In this document: positions 7,152-7,844 of the stretch, piece by piece
How positions within the stretch are numbered: the first letter of the stretch is position 1
Layout of the letters: each line of letters begins with the position of its first letter
From: an uncultured Holophagaceae bacterium
GTDB lineage: Bacteria; Acidobacteriota; Holophagae; Holophagales; Holophagaceae
Reading direction: 5' to 3'
DNA length: 7,844 bases
Assembly: GCA_903876615.1 (NCBI GenBank)
Contig: CAIRAS010000017.1
Coordinates: forward strand, 1 to 7,844
Position numbers and translations under genes: made by a program
The notes under the pieces: generated by a model
What the model saw: only the letters and a program-made list of their open reading frames with translations
What the model was told of the DNA's origin: nothing
Database searches by the model: none

Positions 7152-7178
7152 CGCAGATGTCGCAGATGGCGCAGATGA
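7152..7178 (+). repeat. Three tandem 9-bp units (CGCAGATGN)
   Basis: The units at 7152-7160, 7161-7169 and 7170-7178 are identical except for the last base (T, G, A). In the forward strand they read in frame as repeating Gln-Met codon pairs. The mirrored set lies at 7264-7281 with a degenerate third copy at 7255-7263. Confidence 0.85.
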
Positions 7179-7300
7179 ATGAAGCCGATCCCCAGGCGCT
7201 CACGCGGTTGGTAGGGATGGGCATCAAGGGAGCCCTCCAACCCTCTGGCTATTCTTTTCTGCGTCATCTGCGCCATCTGCGGTTAAAGGTTTTTCTATGA
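7157..7300 (+). CDS. Possible 47-residue leader peptide / small ORF through the repeat element
   Basis: An ORF starts at ATG 7157, runs through the whole inverted-repeat element without a stop and ends with TGA at 7298-7300, overlapping the next gene's ATG as ATGA. That is the same junction geometry as the true genes of this operon. AAGGGG sits 8 nt upstream. Because the repeat units are 9 bp, they stay in frame: the N-terminus reads MSQMAQMNE and the C-terminus RHLRHLRLK, giving a basic tail. Two lysine codons (positions 24 and 44) are present but not clustered, so this is not a classical lysine attenuator peptide. I do not recognise the peptide. An open frame of 47 codons is not improbable in GC-rich DNA, so the ORF may be coincidental. 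Internal ATGs at 7166 and 7175 are alternative starts. Confidence 0.3.
   Translation: MSQMAQMNEADPQALTRLVGMGIKGALQPSGYSFLRHLRHLRLKVFL
7206..7242 (+). other. Nested hairpin inside the repeat element
   Basis: GGTTGG (7206-7211) pairs with CCAACC (7237-7242), and AGGG (7213-7216) pairs with CCCT (7233-7236) after a one-base bulge at 7212. The result is a 10-bp stem with a 16-nt loop. A T-rich stretch (7251-7260) follows 8 nt later, too far away for a canonical intrinsic terminator, though weak termination after dapC is possible. Confidence 0.5.
7285..7289 (+). promoter_or_regulatory. Shine-Dalgarno of the decarboxylase gene
   Basis: AAAGG lies 7 nt before ATG 7297 and starts at the first base after the right arm of the repeat. 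Folding of the element, including pairing of the flanking A5 and T5 tracts, would place this site in an internal loop at the base of the hairpin. Access to it could therefore depend on the fold. Confidence 0.55.
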
Positions 7301-7844
7301 TTGCTTTGTTTGCGTTTGACGACGCCCAGTGCCAGGCCCTGGCGGAGGCCCACGGCACGCCCTGCTTCGCCTATTCGGGGCGGGTGGCGGCGGGGCAGTT
7401 CCTGGCGCTGCGCGCGGTGCTGCCGGCCCGGGTGCGGCTGGCCTTCGCGGTGAAGGCGAACTCGCATCCCGCCCTGCTGCGCCGCTTCGCGATCCTGGGC
7501 GCCAGCTTCGACTGCGCCTCCATCGGCGAGCTGGAGAAGGTGGAAGCCCTGGCGCTGCCACCGGGCCGGGCGTTCTTTGCGGGTCCCGGCAAGCGGGGAC
7601 CAGAGCTGCAGAAGGCCCTGGCCATGGGGGTCCGTGTCCAGGCCGAGGGCTGGGAAGACCTGGCCCGCCTCGACGCCCTGGCCCAGGCCGAGGTGGCGGT
7701 GAACCTGCGGGTGCACCCGGCCTTCGACATCGCCGAAGGCAACCGCATCATCGGCGGCAGCGGCCCCTCGGCCTTCGGGGTGGATGAGGAGGACGTCCCG
7801 GCGCTGCTGGCCCGGGCCGCCACGCTGCGCCACGTCCGCATCCG
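7297..7844 (+). CDS. Fold-type III PLP decarboxylase (LysA superfamily), 3' end outside window
   Basis: The first 182 residues of a group IV decarboxylase (alanine-racemase-like barrel) are visible. GTPCFAYS (20-27) is the usual N-terminal strand. K53 in AFAVKAN is the PLP lysine, and FDCASIGELE (71-80) is the conserved helix start. After a dap operon the default call is diaminopimelate decarboxylase (LysA), meso-DAP to lysine plus CO2. However, FAGPGKRGPEL (94-104) and the RVHPAFDI...IIGGSGPSAFGVDEE region (138-165) match, from memory, BtrK and the exosortase-A-associated decarboxylases. Classical LysA instead has a TGxxxxKFG block. The substrate-determining C-terminal part (CESGR and later motifs) is beyond the window, so I leave the symbol blank. 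The start is ATG 7297 with AAAGG 7 nt upstream. The first codons are noticeably AT-richer than the rest. Unlike the other genes it is separated from the operon by 157 nt. Confidence 0.85.
   Translation, partial: MIALFAFDDAQCQALAEAHGTPCFAYSGRVAAGQFLALRAVLPARVRLAFAVKANSHPALLRRFAILGASFDCASIGELEKVEALALPPGRAFFAGPGKRGPELQKALAMGVRVQAEGWEDLARLDALAQAEVAVNLRVHPAFDIAEGNRIIGGSGPSAFGVDEEDVPALLARAATLRHVRI

Larger units (their letters stand above)
7149..7284. repeat. 136-bp inverted-repeat element with 9-bp-periodic arms
   Basis: The ends are near-perfect inverted repeats. The left arm is 7149-7178 and the right arm is 7255-7284; reverse-complementing the right arm gives 26 of 30 matches in register, with the outermost 11 bases (AACCGCAGATG) identical. 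Each arm is AAC followed by 9-bp units of CGCAGATGN. The left arm has units ending T, G, A. The right arm has units ending G, A, then a decayed CGCAGAAAA. Shifted by one unit, 7161-7178 pairs perfectly with 7264-7281 (18 bp). The 76-bp centre holds a second hairpin. The element is flanked by A5 (7140-7144) and T5 (7290-7294), which are also complementary. No transposase is present. It resembles a REP/MITE-like dispersed palindrome, or a structured leader of the downstream gene; a single window cannot tell whether other copies exist. Confidence 0.8.

Noticed and set aside
7206..7260. Canonical intrinsic terminator of the dap operon
   Set aside because: The hairpin is bulged with a 16-nt loop, and the T-rich run starts 8 nt after the stem and is interrupted. 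At best it would be weak.
7149..7284. CRISPR array
   Set aside because: The 9-bp units are contiguous with no spacers and are arranged as inverted arms.
7157..7300. Classical lysine attenuator peptide
   Set aside because: Only two scattered lysine codons are present, there is no run of lysine codons, and no standard terminator/antiterminator pair with a U-tract directly after the hairpin.

Overview
This is a GC-rich (roughly 70% by eye), gene-dense bacterial segment. All genes are on the + strand. It holds most of the succinylase branch of the diaminopimelate (DAP)/lysine pathway as one tightly packed run from 138 to 7139: an M20-family deacylase (probable dapE), asd, lysC, dapB, dapA, dapD and a class I/II aminotransferase (probable dapC). 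After a 157-bp gap that contains an unusual inverted-repeat element, a fold-type III PLP decarboxylase of the LysA superfamily begins at 7297 and runs off the end of the window.

Layout. 1-137: GC-rich upstream stretch with no assignable gene, riboswitch or promoter. 138-7139: seven genes with junctions of +3, -4, -4, -4, -1 and +19 nt, so a single polycistronic, translationally coupled operon is the natural reading. 7140-7296: a repeat element (7149-7284) with about 30-bp terminal inverted repeats built of 9-bp units. It also carries a nested hairpin and a 47-codon ORF with its own Shine-Dalgarno-like sequence, whose stop codon overlaps the start of the next gene. 7297-7844: 5' part of the decarboxylase gene.

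How the genes work together. LysC and Asd convert aspartate to aspartate semialdehyde. DapA and DapB make tetrahydrodipicolinate. DapD succinylates it, the aminotransferase makes N-succinyl-LL-DAP, and the M20 enzyme would remove the succinyl group to give LL-DAP. Epimerase (dapF) is not in the window. The last gene would complete lysine synthesis if it is a true LysA, but its visible motifs look more like the BtrK / exosortase-associated decarboxylase subfamily, so it may start a different locus. Residue comparisons suggest that lysine feedback acts on LysC rather than on DapA.

Organism. There is no phylogenetic marker here. High GC, an archaeal/fungal-type Asd in a bacterial dap operon, and a DapD of the 'GG..G.FEG' type point away from Enterobacteria and Actinobacteria. 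My low-confidence guess is Acidobacteriota (for example Holophagae such as Geothrix/Holophaga). The core pathway is ordinary metabolism. The part most worth a second look is the 7140-7296 interval and the gene it precedes.
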